Positions 24,601 to 39,600 of a stretch of DNA of 64,000 bases are shown one piece after another. This stretch comes from Corticium candelabrum (taxonomy: Eukaryota > Porifera > Homoscleromorpha > Homosclerophorida > Plakinidae): positions 5,727,388-5,791,387 of the forward strand of contig NC_085086.1 in assembly GCF_963422355.1 (NCBI RefSeq), read 5' to 3'. The stretch's first letter is position 1, and each line of letters starts with the position of its first letter. The position numbers were made by a program, and so were the translations under genes. Under the pieces are notes generated by a model. The model did not search any database. It saw only the letters and a program-made list of their open reading frames with translations, and was not told the DNA's origin.

Positions 24601-27600
24601 TGCACACAGCATGCACGCATACATCACATGCATAAGTATACGCATGTGTGCACACTACGCCTACCATATACATAGTACAGTCAAACACACTGTAATATAC
24701 TACATTTAGAGTTAGATCTTTGTCAAGAAAGACATCTTTTCTAAGTTCAGCAAAAGCACTGAAAAGGAACTTCGACACATCAAAGTTCTTAATTTGTTTT
24801 TTAGCAGGTAGTCTTTTTTCCTTTCTTTGGTTCAATCAGTAGCTTCATTCTCAGCATTGATAATAAGTATTACACTCAGCTGCACGCATTGCTGATAAAC
24901 AACTCCTACGCTGAGATTGTCTCATTATTACCAAATAGATAATTCAATGCTATTTCTTGGTTTTTGTGTGTTGCTAAGGTGCTCTATAGATGTACCATTT
25001 TTGAAATAAAGTATTACATACATTAGGATCATTGACTGAAAGGAACACTCAACACAGAAATATTTTTCATGCTAGAACCGAATAAATCGCCTGTTGCAGC
25101 ACAACATAAACCTCTCTCCTTTCAACTCGTAACATATGTCAAGGCATAGCACCAAAAAACTTGAAGACGGTCTTCATAATGATCTCCGACCTTGATCTCA
25201 GCTAACATAAGTCTTGAACTTAACCCTTCCATTTTCTGCCTTCTGCTTTGCAAGAAGAAATAGCTAGGCCTCTCAGTAGAAAAGGCTACTCCTTCCCTCT
25301 CTGTCTAGTGCAAGTACAGCGATCACAAAAAACCGAACACTCACAATTTGCCAATATTGCTGATGTAAAGTGAAATATTTGGTAAAACAAAGGCAACGGC
25401 AACATCTAACTCTTACAGAATCGTTTTTATCTTTTCTGTTTTCACACATGCACGCACGAACTTAAAATTTTGTCATGTTCAGGGAAATAGGACAAGCATG
25501 ACTGATTTAGTTTGCACTGATGTGAGGCCATTTTATTTATTGTTTGATATCTGATGATCTAGGCCGTATGCATGTATGATGACTAAGTTAAAGTCATCAT
25601 TTACAGCACTAATGTTTGCAACTTAGCTAACTAGTCATATCTGTGGTAGTGAGTGCATCGTTCTTAGAAATATACTTACTCTAAACATTGGAGACGGATA
25701 TCACTCATATCCTCTCCTAATTAAATGGAAGTGCTTACAGATATCTTCTTCCGCTTTGAAGGTATGTCTAAGTGTACCCACATACTGATGCACATGATGA
25801 TATCTGTATTATTGGCTGCCAGCGAAGCGATTCTGTTATGTTTGATAATGGCTTTATCTGCAGATGTCTGATACTTAAATTGATTGCAACGTTACTGCTT
25901 TATACCACTTCGTATTTCTGCAACTGTTGGCAACTGGAATGTTTTTACCAGTATGTCATGTTGATTCACTTTTTTCTTGGCATCTTCAACTGTGCTTAAC
26001 ACTGAAGTTATCTTACACTCATTCTCTAGTCCCAGGAATGCATGTTCTTGTGCAGACCATTAGGGAGAGTTTATTAAAAGACTTTCAATTCCTTATCACG
26101 TACACCTTATATTTTGGTCTTGGACTTTAGATATTGGAATACCGTCATTGAATAATGATGCTCTTGGTTCAGCATGTTGACACATGGTGTGGGGAAATTG
26201 ACCTAGATGTCGTACGTTTCTCTTACCATAATGCAATACATTTGTGTCTTGTAAGGTCAGTTGGTTTCATATTTATGATAATTTTGAAGAGTTTGATGGT
26301 TGTATTGGTAATCGGTGAGGACCAATCCATGCTACAACAGGCAGAGCATCCACGAGTAATAGAATTTTTTAGATTTTAGTGAGGATTTCTTTTCAAGCAC
26401 TCTGCGAGCTTCTGAGTCAAAGCCTCTGATAGCTAAAATTCTTAAGCTATAGTTACATAGGGTTGCTGACAGCTTTCCAGTTATGCTTTACGTAGCAGAA
26501 TCTATACAACCAAGAAGTTCCATGATCTTTCTATTATCGATTTTGGCAACATCATTTCAGCATATCTTTATAATGGTGGTAAGGTAAGTGGTCTATGTAT
26601 AGGCTTTATTTTCAATTTTATGTGTCTTTGTGTTTATGGATTGAACGTTGTAATTCTTTTTACTGCTAGGTATCTCTTACCGTGCGCAACCAAATTTTTT
26701 CTATTTGTAGATGGGTGATACCCCATTATTGAAAGCATGTCAGTATGGATGTGCTGCAGCTGTGGATTGTCTTGTCAGTCTTGAATGCTTACGTGATGTC
26801 ACCAACAACGTCAGTCAATCATTAATGATTTTGGAGTTAAACGTGATCAAATAGTGGTTGTTTAGAGTGGAGACACCGCTTTTCATTGCGCATCATATTC
26901 TATTGGGATTGAGAAAGCCAAAGACAAAGTGGTCACTACTTTGATGAAGCATAACTTTCAAGCAAACAAAAGAAACCACGTAAGTCATTTGAAATGTAAA
27001 GGTTTTGTTAATTATGGCCAGTGCTTTGATTAGACATCTCTATATTATCCATGTCTGTATGTGTGTAATCCACTATAGAGAACACTTGTCCACTAGCTAT
27101 GCAATTGGACCCAAACATACAATCAATAATTGTTTTGGTGCTATGGTGCTATGTAACCACTATTGACAGTGGTACATACTCAATTTTGTCTAATAGATGC
27201 ACGTTTGCTCGTCTGGGGCTCAGAGCGGGCTGGGCGCAGAGTGGGGGTGAGAGCCCTTGACTAAATCATTGCTTGTTTACAACAATGAGATAAAAATCAT
27301 GTATTTCATGCCTTATGCTCACCAACAGGCGAGATTTGGTGGACTCCTGCAATAATAGAGGATGTGTTATAGATTAAAACTCATCCAACCTTTACTAACC
27401 TTATACAGACTATGTCACGCGGACATCATTGACCTAGTACAGCCTCTCTAGAGGTTGAGACAGATCCAGTGGCCTATATACTAAAGGCTGGTTCAGAATA
27501 TGCTACAGAGAGCAAGCCGTTTCCTTTCGTCAAACCACATCAAAGCGCCGCTCAAGACCATTAGGTACTGTTACCCAATCAGGGAACGCAAATGCGAGGA

Positions 27601-30600
27601 TCAGAACGGAACATATACCTATTGTGAACACTGCCTGACGTGACGGACAGTTGATGTGACCGTCCATCATGTCTCCGTCACATATTGTGAACCAGCCCGT
27701 AGAAATGACACCTTCACTGTGTATCTCTGTGGAAACAAAATTTGGTGGAGCAGCAACTCGCCCCTTCTGAGATCTGCTTTACACACAGAGAACTGACATA
27801 TTTACGTATACATAGATTGGTATGGGATTGATTTCGGAGATGCAAATGTCGTTTTGAATGCAGCAGAGAATTATATTCTGCTACTGTCAGTAGGGTAGGT
27901 GTACCTAATTGTGGACACTCCCCGGTAATTTGAGTTACAATCGCTGTTTTCTCTGGTAGCCTGCACGAAGAGACAGTGAAACACGTCCAATATACGCACC
28001 ATTGTCTAGGCTTCGTAACGGTACCTGTATGACTACAATCATACAACGGCAGCTGGCGCACTAGCAAAGTATACGAGATATCTTCTGTAAACAGCTTGGA
28101 CGCGGGGTGTATCCTAATTGTGGACATTGTTTTTTCCGTTACAGAAAGCGACTGAGCCTGAGTAACAGCTGGACTAGATACCTGAATGGTTGCCTCACAA
28201 GCTGGTATTTTGGGCCGCAATCAAAACCATGTTCTGTCGTGTATCACCTCTATGTAAAATGGCGTCGTGCCTTTCAAATTTTGAAGAAGCCAAGTGTTCT
28301 GTTTACGATGCAACGCAAGAGACGATCAATCATGTTTAGATCAACTTTTCAACTGTAAACTGTGGTTCTAGCATCTTTTTGCGTTGCTGGTAGAGCTGAT
28401 TATTGATATCAGACAAGGTAGTTTTGACGTTCCACCTATCCTAGGTGTGTTTGTAGGTTTTCATTTTGTGTCTTATTGTTGCCAGATCTAGTAGCAGTGA
28501 AGACAGTCAAATTCTGACTGGATTACGAATGTCGCTCATATTGACATTCCACCTACTTTGTTTGTTCTCATTTCATACCCTATTGTGGCCAAATGTAGTT
28601 GCAGTGAAAACAGTTGGATTGTCAGTGGATTTTTGTGTCTAGATCTAGTATGAGTGAAGATATTCAGGTGTTTACTGGACTGGGATTACACGTTCGCTCC
28701 ATGTACATAGTGCGCTTCTTTAGCACGTTACAAGTCAACGTAACTAGGCTCAAAACTTTACTAAGTACTAAGGTACTCGATAATTACTTAACTAACGTCA
28801 GGGCACTTTCACGATGCACTAGAAGAACGATTCGCGTACCTCGAATTTGTGGACGAGATGGAAGGAACCTTGTACGCGCTAACAGTTTTGCAAGGGAATC
28901 GTCGTGATACACCACAGAACATGCTTTTGATTGAGGCCCAAAATACCAGCTTGTGCGGCAACCATTCAGGTATCTAGTCCAGCTGTTACTCAGACCCAGT
29001 CGCTTTCTGTGGCGGAGAAAAACATGTCCACAATTAGGATACACCCCCGTTTCAGTTGTTCACAGACGTTATCCCGTATATTTTGCTAGTGTGCTAGGAG
29101 ACGTCTTGCGATTCTAGTCCTACAGGTATTTTTCCAACGCTTAGACATTGGTGCGTACATCAGACATGTTTTCCTCTCTCCGTTGCAGGTTACTAGAGAA
29201 AGAGTGTTTGTAACTCAAATTACCAGGGAGTGTCCACAATTAGGAGCATCTACCCTACCTAGGTGATAAATTTTTAGTCTTTGTGACAAGCAACTGATGC
29301 TCTGAATTCCCGATCAAACATTCCATTGTATAACAGCAGAACGTCGTTTTAGCAATATTGCTCCACAGGCTTTTGGATAAGTATTTTGTCACGTTACCTA
29401 GGACATTCTGGTTTCGCAATTTCTAGTGTAACTTGTTGCATTTCTTAGACTTGATTAATTAACCTAATAAGTGGTCTAACTGTAGCATTAATTTTCTGTT
29501 GTAAGGAAACCACCCCTAATGTAGGTGTACGGTTTGAGTAGTCGGGGCGTTCTTTTGGTCAATCTTCAGAAGTTGTACATGCCATGAACAACTTCCAATG
29601 TGCTGGCAACTCAAGCATATGCATGAAATTGTGCATGTAGGAGAAGGATGATTGAGTGGTGAAACCAAATTCAATGTTCAGATCATGCTCTTTTCTGCAA
29701 AAATGGTAACTCAGTGGTTGGCAAGCCATGCAAGCGTAACAATACTCCTGCATGCGCGAAGAAACGCCAGTAGTCTACTTTCATCGGGCCATCGCATTAC
29801 CGCTGCTAGAAGAGGTATAACCGCCCACCTTTACACGCAATGTTGACTTTTGCAGAGCGTGCGGACAGGTGTCTCTACCGAGTATCTTATGTGCTCTATA
29901 CATATAATTTCAACATATGGCTGCTCTATTACAGGCTAGTTGTCTAACAGTCAACATCGAATACAATCCAATAGTTTGTACCAATAATGCAATATCCTAG
30001 TTCTAAAAGAGTTCTTAGACAGTGAGGCGAGCCTCACTGACGATGCTGTCAACACAGTCAAGATGTACTGGATGGCGCTTCGATGACCTCGTCCCTCTAA
30101 CACAAAGAATTACAGATCGTAGTAGAGAAAAACTCAGTCTGCATCGTATTAGTGCCATTGTTTGACTGTAGGAAGTGTCCTGTTTGTCTGAGATCAGGCT
30201 GGCTAGCCGTTTGTAGAAAGTGTTTGCTTCTCTTCCCATGCCTCCAGTTGACTACAACACCAATGGAGTGAAGCTACTTCCTTCAACCTCTCTGACTCTC
30301 TCGCCATAGGTTCTCTGCTTCTCAAGTTCATGGTTCCGGAAGATTTGCGGTAAGGTCATCTCCTGGTAACTTTGCGCGTTGGGGTAAAACACCGTAATAT
30401 CGAAAAATGCGCGTTCACCACGACGCCATACACCTCTTGCCGAAACATCCAGCCGTGCCTCTTCGTCCCTGTTGGCAGTACGATTGTGTAGGCATTCACC
30501 TGAGAGGGGGTTTAGCCTCGGTTCGATGGCCACATCCGAGCATACTTCATTAATCAAATCTGCAGTGATGTCCCTCACTTCGTTATGCCTGAAAGTTGGA

Positions 30601-33600
30601 AATCCTCCTTTGGGGCATATCATAGCATGGTCAACATTGAATGTTGACCCGCATGAGCACTTTGAGGAAACGCCCTTCAGTGACAACTCATACCTTAAAC
30701 AAATGGCATCTCTAAATTCACACTTTGGTAGATGAAATCCATGATGTTGGATCGGCAAGACAGTTAACCAGCTCGATACTTTCTTTTCTCCTGCCAGTTC
30801 TATAGATCTTCTTAGCGAGGGAGATGCGTTACTTTTTAACTTGTTCAAGGTTGATTTATGGGCTGTTTCTTTCTCTGACTTTGATGCCTTTTTTGTTTTT
30901 TGAATTTCTTTCTTGTCTACAGAGTAGGAAGGTTGTTGATTTACAATCTCAGCTGCAAGAGGGGCGGTAATTCGTTCTGAAGTTTGATAATGCCAATCAG
31001 CCATTTGTGTAGGGTCAATAATATTTAGACCACCAAGTCTACAAGGTAGAGCTAGAAGGCTTCTCATTTCGTCACTGATAGCCGTTTGACATGTGAGAGC
31101 AAGAATGAATTGTTGACGGACGACCTTCTCCAATGGAGCCATTAGATGTGAAATCTCTTTGACTGTACGCAGCAGGAAGTTCCATCTCCCTATCAAACCA
31201 TGTGTAACTGCTGAGTAAGCAGCGTGTGGTTGCGTTTTTACAATTAATGTCAAGTTCAACACTTGCTTAGCCCATTCATCTACCTTTCCTCGTATATACT
31301 CCTCGACAATGCAGTCATCACCCAAGGCAGCACCCAGATGTCGTTTTCCTGTAGTATTTATATGAACACCGGAATTTGCAAAGACCACTTCAGCTTGTTT
31401 CTTTGCCCCAGGTTTCACGATTAACCATGACTTGGTCGCATTGGTTTGATAACCAAAATCCCCTCCTACTTCAGTCAGCTTGTCCCACCATTTCCAAATT
31501 TCATTTATGGTACCTGCTCCAGTCGCATCGTCTGCAAACCATACTTGTTTACAGATTCCCGCAAGGCTAGAGATCAGAGGAACAGTTCCGATGGCATACA
31601 TTGCCATAGCTAATGGGTCTCATTGAGTTGTTCCTTCCACTGATTGTATTATCTCGACGCCGATAACGTACATGGGAATTGCCACTCTGTAGGTGTTAAT
31701 CAGTATTGTTGAGAGAGCAGGACATATTATTCTAGAATTATGCAAGGTCACATTACGATTGAGTGTGTTGAATGCATTTTTTGCTTCCACAAGCAACACA
31801 CAGTCAGACTCATCAGCGTGGAATATTGATCTCATGGCATGAATTGCAGCTTCAGAGCCACCTTCTTGCCCTGCACAAACTTGCAATGAACCAACACATT
31901 GGCAGATGTCGTCCTTCACTACTGCTGCAATAGATTTCGAAATTATTCTTCAAATGTTTTACCAATCGCAATTGGCCTTAAGCCAGGACATTTATTGAGT
32001 GGTATTAGTCTACATGCAACAAAGGCTTTAAGCCACGAGGGTGAACGAATTGTGTGCAGAGTCTTTTTGCAAGGCTAGCTAGGGAGTTGCATAGCTCAGC
32101 CGACTGACAACCAAAAGAACAACAAAGACGACGCCAAGCATTAGAGTCCATTCCAGATGGACCGCTGGAGCCTTGAGTTCGTAGAGCTGCTCGTTTGATG
32201 GCATCTCCATCAATCTGGTCAAATATAACTGCTGGTATGTCATTGACTGGTTGTTGAAGAAGCGCCGAGTTTGATGTTGGTTGCGAGGCTGGGTGCTTTT
32301 CTTTGAGAACATTCCTGGCAGTTTGACCATTAGACCCTTCCGCTATTTCATCCATTGCCAAGATTCCTCCATTGGTATTGTCTGACAAATATCTAAGACC
32401 AGCGTTCACCTTGCCTTGAACCATTAGGCGACTGAATATTCGTTCGATCTGTTGATTTGAAGGGGGTTTCTTTGATGACTCTAGGCGCTGCTGTATAGCT
32501 TTTCCTTCCCTAAACAACTCATCAAATCTTCCTTCCTTCCACAAGTTCAGCCGATGCTGGAGGTGATAGACGTGATCCCTGCTCTTTGATTTTGCACTCG
32601 GCTTTTGCCACAACAGGACTTGCAAGACAACGAAAGCTTTCAGTGCAATAACTTCCATAGCTGTTGCATTGCTATATGCTTGAAAAATATTACACATTTC
32701 AGAAACAAAATCTTTTCCAACTCGTCCTGAAGGTACAAGGAACAGATTTTTTCTCCAAAAGACGACGTTGTCATAGATTCTGGACAATTCCTTGCATGCT
32801 TCCGAGCCATCTAAATCATTCCATTTGAAACTTGTTGCGGCACACTTTTTAAATGGTGGTAGGTGAAATAAAGAGCTGTGAGAGCTGTCCATTGATGGTA
32901 CAAGAGATTCACAACGCACGCTGGTGGGAGTACCTAGGCAGGACATCCCAGACGTTGAATTTCTGTTGCCCGAGGACGTGACATTTGAGATACATGTCGG
33001 AAGGCTAGGTCTCCCAGAGATTGTGCTTTCATTATCATATGGCTTTTGTGTGCTACAGATCCCGGATATTATGTTGCTATTGCCAGTTCCGTTGTTATAC
33101 CGTCGAGACGTGGTGTTTCTGTTGACAGATGGCATTTGACAAGTCAACTGTTGTTTATTCAGCTCATGGTACGGTTTGCATTTGGAGAGATGCTGATTCA
33201 GGCGTTGAAACCAGTGTCTGCATTCGGGACATTGAGACGGCCGTAATTCAAATTTGAGATGCGATGGAAAGTCGTCCGGGTCATGTACCAGTCTAAAATG
33301 CTCAAGAAAACGGTTCTTTGATCCGGTCCATGCACAACCTGTACAATTGCAGGAGATAGACAACCAGGAGTTGCTACCAGAGATTGGCAGCGGAGAAGCT
33401 GTTTGAGACATGTTGATGGCCTGTTAGAAACTATAGTCTTGAGGTATTTAATCGTGAAAATGAATAACCACGAGCCGACTTGGTCAACCGACAAGCAGCG
33501 ATCCTAGCACAATCCGTGCCATGTCAACCTTATCTTATGTGCTGCATTGTGACAAAGCTGAAGAGTCCATACTGCAGTTATTCGCCGAAGAAAATAATGG

Positions 33601-36600
33601 TTTGACCATCAGGATCTATATAGTGATGATATGCATGATCTACTGATGACATGCACGATCTATTGATGACATGCATGATCATTGCTTAGCTAGGTCGTTG
33701 GATTGACTTGAGTAGACATGCTCGTAGTGAATGAAGCTCAAGCTGTCATCTCCCCATGGCTGCTCTAAAGCTGACTGAATCATCTATGTCCCACTATTTT
33801 GAGCACTGCTGTATATATATCGATTTTTTGCACATGGCCAGTAACTAAATTTTAGTCGGTGCTATGGGCCAGATAAAGACAGTATTCCAGTTCACACTGG
33901 GTCAGGAGAGATTCGCTGACGTAGCGCTCCTTCACGTTTATTATTCAAGTCCTGCATTATTATTACTTTTTAAATATCCTAACGTTTGTTTATAAATATA
34001 ATATTTATTCAGATGATAACTAAAAATGTAACACTTAATTTATACATACAACTTACATTTTGGCAGTAGACTTATTGTCAGCTATGTTTTAATTATCATT
34101 ATGTTTATAGTCATGCTTAGCTAAATAGACAAGCTTGAATTACATATGTAGCTTTTTTCTTAGCTGGCTGATGTCCTTATTATTGGTTTTTACGAAAATC
34201 ACGTCTTCCAATTTTGCTGGTAGCCACATCTAGTACACCACTAGTTACACCACTGTGAAATTGGTTTAAATTGGACCTAGTGGAAAAGCGTCCCACTACA
34301 GTTACATGAACTAATATTAAAATAGATTCTATGCAATAGACGCTATTTGGGGGGAGCTCCTACAGCATGTGTAAATTCCAGGGAAACACGCACCTTTCCC
34401 TGATCTCAATGTACACAAAGTCCACGTTTCCGTGTCTGCTTATGAACGGTAGATCATCTTGCCGTTGGCTAGGCTTTGTAAGTAAGGTCATTATATACCA
34501 TTTTGTACATCTTGTGAGATACTTTGCCTGCATATAGAGACACGTAGGAAGCTGATTTTTGATTACTACTTCTGGAGGTTAAGACACTTCTGTTCAGCTG
34601 AATTCGTCTGACTCATACTCTGAACAGATATATGTAGAGTGGAAAGACAGACTAATCATTGCCTAGCGATGGAAGTTTTGTCAGGTGAAGATTTGGCAAT
34701 AGGGGAACCCATTCGGGGTAACCGAACGTGACCCACTGCTTGGCAAAATAGGACTACTTGTTTCCTCCATCTAACGTTCTCCAACTGTAGAACTGTGAAA
34801 CTCTGTATCTTAGAGTCAGCAAGAATTCGTCTAGCCTATACAACCCGTAATGGAGGACAGTGCAAAGAGCTCATGAGCTTACATCACTTGATGTACGTAC
34901 ATTGGCCTGATTCTTGGTTTGTTGTAGTAACAGTCTTGGCTGCTGGTTCAATCCAACTCCACACTGTATCAATGACATTTCTCAACACAAAACCTTTATA
35001 AAACACGACTTTATCATTTGGCAGTGTGTTCAGTGAGAATGCCTTTCTTGCAACTCAGTCTTTTGCAGATGCAAGGTCTTGCTCGAGAGCTCTAATCTTG
35101 TATTGAAGTGCCAGTATTTCATTTCCTTGCTGTATAATATCCGACATAAACCATCAACTTCAGCCTCAGTGACATTTTCGACAGTTGACATCTTCACTTT
35201 TCAGATCACTACTATATACATGTCTTGATCAACTGTGGATGAGGTAGAACAGCCGCTGCTTTCTGATTTAGACATTTCCAGCTATGGAATAGTGCATATG
35301 TGTTCTGTTACTTTAGGCGTAACTGTTAGTGCGACAAGTAGGCTTTAGTACGTGTACTGTACTCTGGTCCGCGTCAGTACCTAACCAGTGCAAGTTATCA
35401 AAGTAACAACTTCGATTTGGCGAATCACATTTATACAGAAGCAAGCTAGACAGCTCAGGAACAAAGCGGGACGTCCTACATGCATTGCTACATATCCCAG
35501 ATGTCTTCCCAGGTGGCATGATTTTACTCGCCGAAACTAATCCATCGCTAGTAGTCTGTTTTTCCATTCCAAGTATATCTGTTCAGAGTGTGAATCAGAC
35601 AACTTCAGCTTGAACAGCAGTTTCTGACCCTCCAGAAATCGTACTCAAGAAATGGTTTCCGTACACGTCTCTAGGCAGGTAGAGTTTCTCACAAGATGCA
35701 AGAAATGGTAAGCAATGAACTTACTTGCAAAACCTAGTCGACGGCTAGATGATCTATGGTTCAGAAGTAGACACAGAAACGTAGACTTTGTACACAGCGA
35801 GATCAGCGAAGAGTGTGTTGCCCTCAAGATTGAGGATACTCTAGAAGCTCCTACGCCATGTATTGTCTATCTATAAAAGAGGAAGTAGGGCATTGCAAAA
35901 GACATCGGAAACAAGATTTGAATATTAAGAATACCTTTCGTACAGTGTTCGAGAGATTTAATTATATATATTCTGCTATTAGACTCGTTAGCATGGTACG
36001 TTTTATGCAATCTCTAAATCTTTTGCCTGTTTTATTAAACATAAAACCGTTAATTTGTAGTTCATAGTATATAATAGGAACTGTACTTGGTAAGTTAAGT
36101 GTTTAGTGCAAAGATTATCTTACATAGTCAGTAATAAACCTGTTTTTATAGAAAGGGAAACTTCCTCATGAGTGCTTTGTTGGAGACTTGAGGCAAGAGT
36201 TGAGAACATATCAGGTAATATTTATCTATTTTAAAGGGCGAATGCAACGGAAAAATCAAAAATCCTATTATGTTGGAAATTGATAGTTCTAGTTGCATAC
36301 ATGACAGGAAAAATAGTTTTAGATTTTTTAAAGGTAAGTCTTCGCTAAGGTATAGTAGGTCAAAGTTGCTTCCTGTTCTTCAACTTTCAGTAGCGTTTTA
36401 TAACGGGCGTGGTGCAGTGTACAATTCACAGAGAGGAGACGCGTATGCATCTGCATAGTTAGCAACATGTAAGAATGACTACATATTCATATCCAAGGCA
36501 ATGCTGCTAGGGTAGAAGCGACGGCAGAAACATTTATTTTCTGAAGAGTCCTCTGATAGTTTTTACGCGATGATAACGTTTCGTTATCCCATTAATCCGA

Positions 36601-39600
36601 GGATGAAGAATATCCGCTGGGAGCCATTAGAGGGATTAGACCACACAGGTTCGAGTTCAGCGACGGTGTCTCTGAAGCTTTGAGATCGCCTGCTGCCTTG
36701 GAAGCGTGTGAGGAAGAGGACAGGCTACCTGATAGCCTGTCATCATCGCAAGTAGAAGTAGGAGTAGCAAACATTATCGATTCCCATCCGGGTATGTAAA
36801 CAACCGTCACAGGTGGATCTGCTGTCGTATTGAGATGATGGATACGTACTCGTCTGGAGTGCGTGTGCTGCTAAAACGCATTTAGGTTGTCTCAATAATG
36901 ACGCGATAATAATGACGAATACTAGCGACAATAATGGCACAGTGGTGAGTCCATGCAAAACCTAGCTGCGTCCTGTGAGAAAGAGAGCAAAATGAGTTGA
37001 AGTTCGTACGTTGAATTCACATTGACACAAGGCTTGACTTTACTGTACAGTATCCTGTATGCATACGACTGCATTCACTACACATTGTAATATATTATAC
37101 TATAATATAGACTCTCTAGGCTAGTCACGCAATACTAAGTGTACCAGTACTATGTTGTCTGCTTATATACTAGTACTACAAGGCATGCGCAATGTAATCT
37201 ACTCCTCTTACATCCCCTTTCCAAACAATGCTCTTGCTAAGCTAGCAGTAAAGTCTAGACAACGCAATCCTTGAGGTAAGCAGATTTTCTCACAACTCGT
37301 TGTTTGCGGGTGACATTTTCGTTGATTCTGTGTGTTTGGAGATCATTGCGGGTGTTGTTCTGCTTTGTTGTGACGTCTTCATCTGTGTTGTCTGTTGTTC
37401 TGGTTTTGTTGTTTCTGGTGCCGCTCGTAGATGTTTTCTGTTTCTGCGAAGAAGTTGTCCATCTACTGTGGTGACATCATAGGATCGGATGTTATTTGTC
37501 TGTGAACTGTTGCTGGTATCCACTTGTGGTCGTAGGCGTTGAGTGGTTGTATGTGCACAGCTTTACCAGGTTGTAAGCTAAGCAGATCCTTTGCTGTTTT
37601 GTTATAATAACGGGCTTGCTTTGCTTGTCGTGTCCCTAGTTCCTGAAGATCATCGACTGGTACCTTAGGTTTCGGCAACTTTGCCGTTTTAGGTAGAAAG
37701 TTCTTGTTCTCCTATTCGTCAATCGCTGTGCTAGGCTAGTTTGGATTCCTGCTATTGGCTTGTCCTGTGATCTAACAGTGAAAGCGATTGGTTTGACCCA
37801 GTGATCTTTGCTTTTCCATGATGTACTTTGCTGTTGTGACTGCACTTTCTGCTTTGTTGTGGATGTTAGGCTAATTTCATGCTACATCCTTTTGTGTGAG
37901 TTGGCGAAGCGGCTCACACAAATCGTTCAGATTGCTAAGAAAGCGCGGGAGGTAATTGACTAGTCTTTGGATGCGCTGCACTTAATGAATGTCTGTGAGA
38001 TTCTGCATATTTAGTATTGCTTAAGTTCCCTGGGGTCGGATTTGAAAGCGTCATTTGTGAGCAAATATACAAAATAGGCAACTTTGCTTTGCTTAAACTT
38101 GAGCTTGTCGGCATTGATACGGATTTCTTTGGAGCGGAATCGCTGAAGTAGTCTGTAGAGTTTGCGGTCATGGTCTGCTGTTGCATCATCCACGTTACTT
38201 CTTACTCCATTGATCAGGATGTCATCTGCAATTGTATGCTCTCCGGAGATTCTGTCTAAAGGCCTGTCCACACTGGCAACTGGATCGCGATTCAACCGCA
38301 ACGCTGTCCACACTTGCAACTGGATCCCTATCGTATCGCGATTCGTCCGATCCAGATCGCGAGGTGGTTTCGATCACGATCGGTTGAATCCAATTAGAAA
38401 TAGTGGGCGTTATCTTCGCGTACGCTACGCGTGTATTCGGAACATCTAACACTCCTGACTCGTCTTTGTTCTCGCTCACCTTACGTCGCTGTATCAACGC
38501 TTTCCACAAGCAAAGAAGCCACACGTACACCTCGGTCATCAGTCACGTGTTATCGAAAATGAGGCGGAGGTATCGCTTTCAAAGTGCAGTGTGGACGCTT
38601 GCTATCCCGATCGGATCGCGATCCATTCTGTTCTAGTGTGGACAAGCCTTAAGGCTTCGTCTAGTCGTCGCAGGAATACTTCCTGTGCCAGCCTCAAACG
38701 CTGAACATTTAGACTTACGATAGTTCAGGCAGCAGATCATTGACTGTGTGCATCTGACAGTGACTACGTCTCAGTGCCTAGTTTATTGGCTTGGGATCGA
38801 TGCACAAGGGGAGTTTTTCGTTCGGTTTCTTGACGGCGACGAGGCTAGATATCTACTCGGTTAGAGTGTCCACTCATTCTATCACAACTCTGACATGTCT
38901 GTGGTACCCTAGCGGCTACCGTCACTTGCCTCCTCCTGTTCCGTGTGCTGTACGCGGTCAATGCATTCACGTCATCGCTGAATCTAATGGCTTTGGCTTG
39001 TGCAGATGTAGAATCTGCGGGCACGACGTGTGGATATCGCAGTCGCCAAAGTTAATTTAGCTACTTGCAGGAGTTTCTGACGGGTGTCATTGTTGCGTAT
39101 CTCGTGGACTATCTTGTCGCACAACAATTTATCTTTGGTCGCACCATAATTTCATGCACGAATCATTCTTCTTAGCGAAATTAGGTAGTCATCAAACGGC
39201 TCACCTTGCTTCTGTGCTTGCTGCGTGAGCTGGTACCGTTGGTACATCACGTTTGTTTTGCTGAATCAGTACGCTTCCATAATTTGAAGCACTACTGCCA
39301 TATCATTTCTATCTTTACCTTCTGGGAAGGGCAAGGTGTCCAGAACCTCGAGAGCTTCTGCCGGCAGGCATTGCTGAAAGGTCGCCACCCCCTGCTTGTG
39401 CGATCTTCTGGTCATACTGGACGAGATCTCGAAAGATTTCCATCTTCTGCGAAACGTTTGCCAGTTTGCGCCAAGCTGCCTTTTATACTTTATCTCCCCG
39501 GCAACGGGACTGTCACATTCGTTAAATGAGCAATATTGCTTGTCTCCGGTGACTCTCGTATTTGCGCAGCCGTAGGTATTGTTGCTCATAACATCTGCTG

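Larger units (their letters stand above)
20540..24620 (-). mobile_element. Decayed Gypsy-type LTR retrotransposon B
   Basis: Minus-strand element with the pol order gag, zinc knuckles, protease, reverse transcriptase, RNase H, integrase and C-terminal tail across about 4 kb. Its frames are longer and better kept than those of element A. No LTR pair was recognised at either end, so the limits are approximate. It lies in the same giant intron of the ankyrin-Roc gene. Confidence 0.75.

Noticed and set aside
27714..28220. 168-codon minus frame
   Set aside because: Most of it lies in one arm of the inverted-repeat element, and a mirrored frame exists in the other arm without shared function. No domain is seen.
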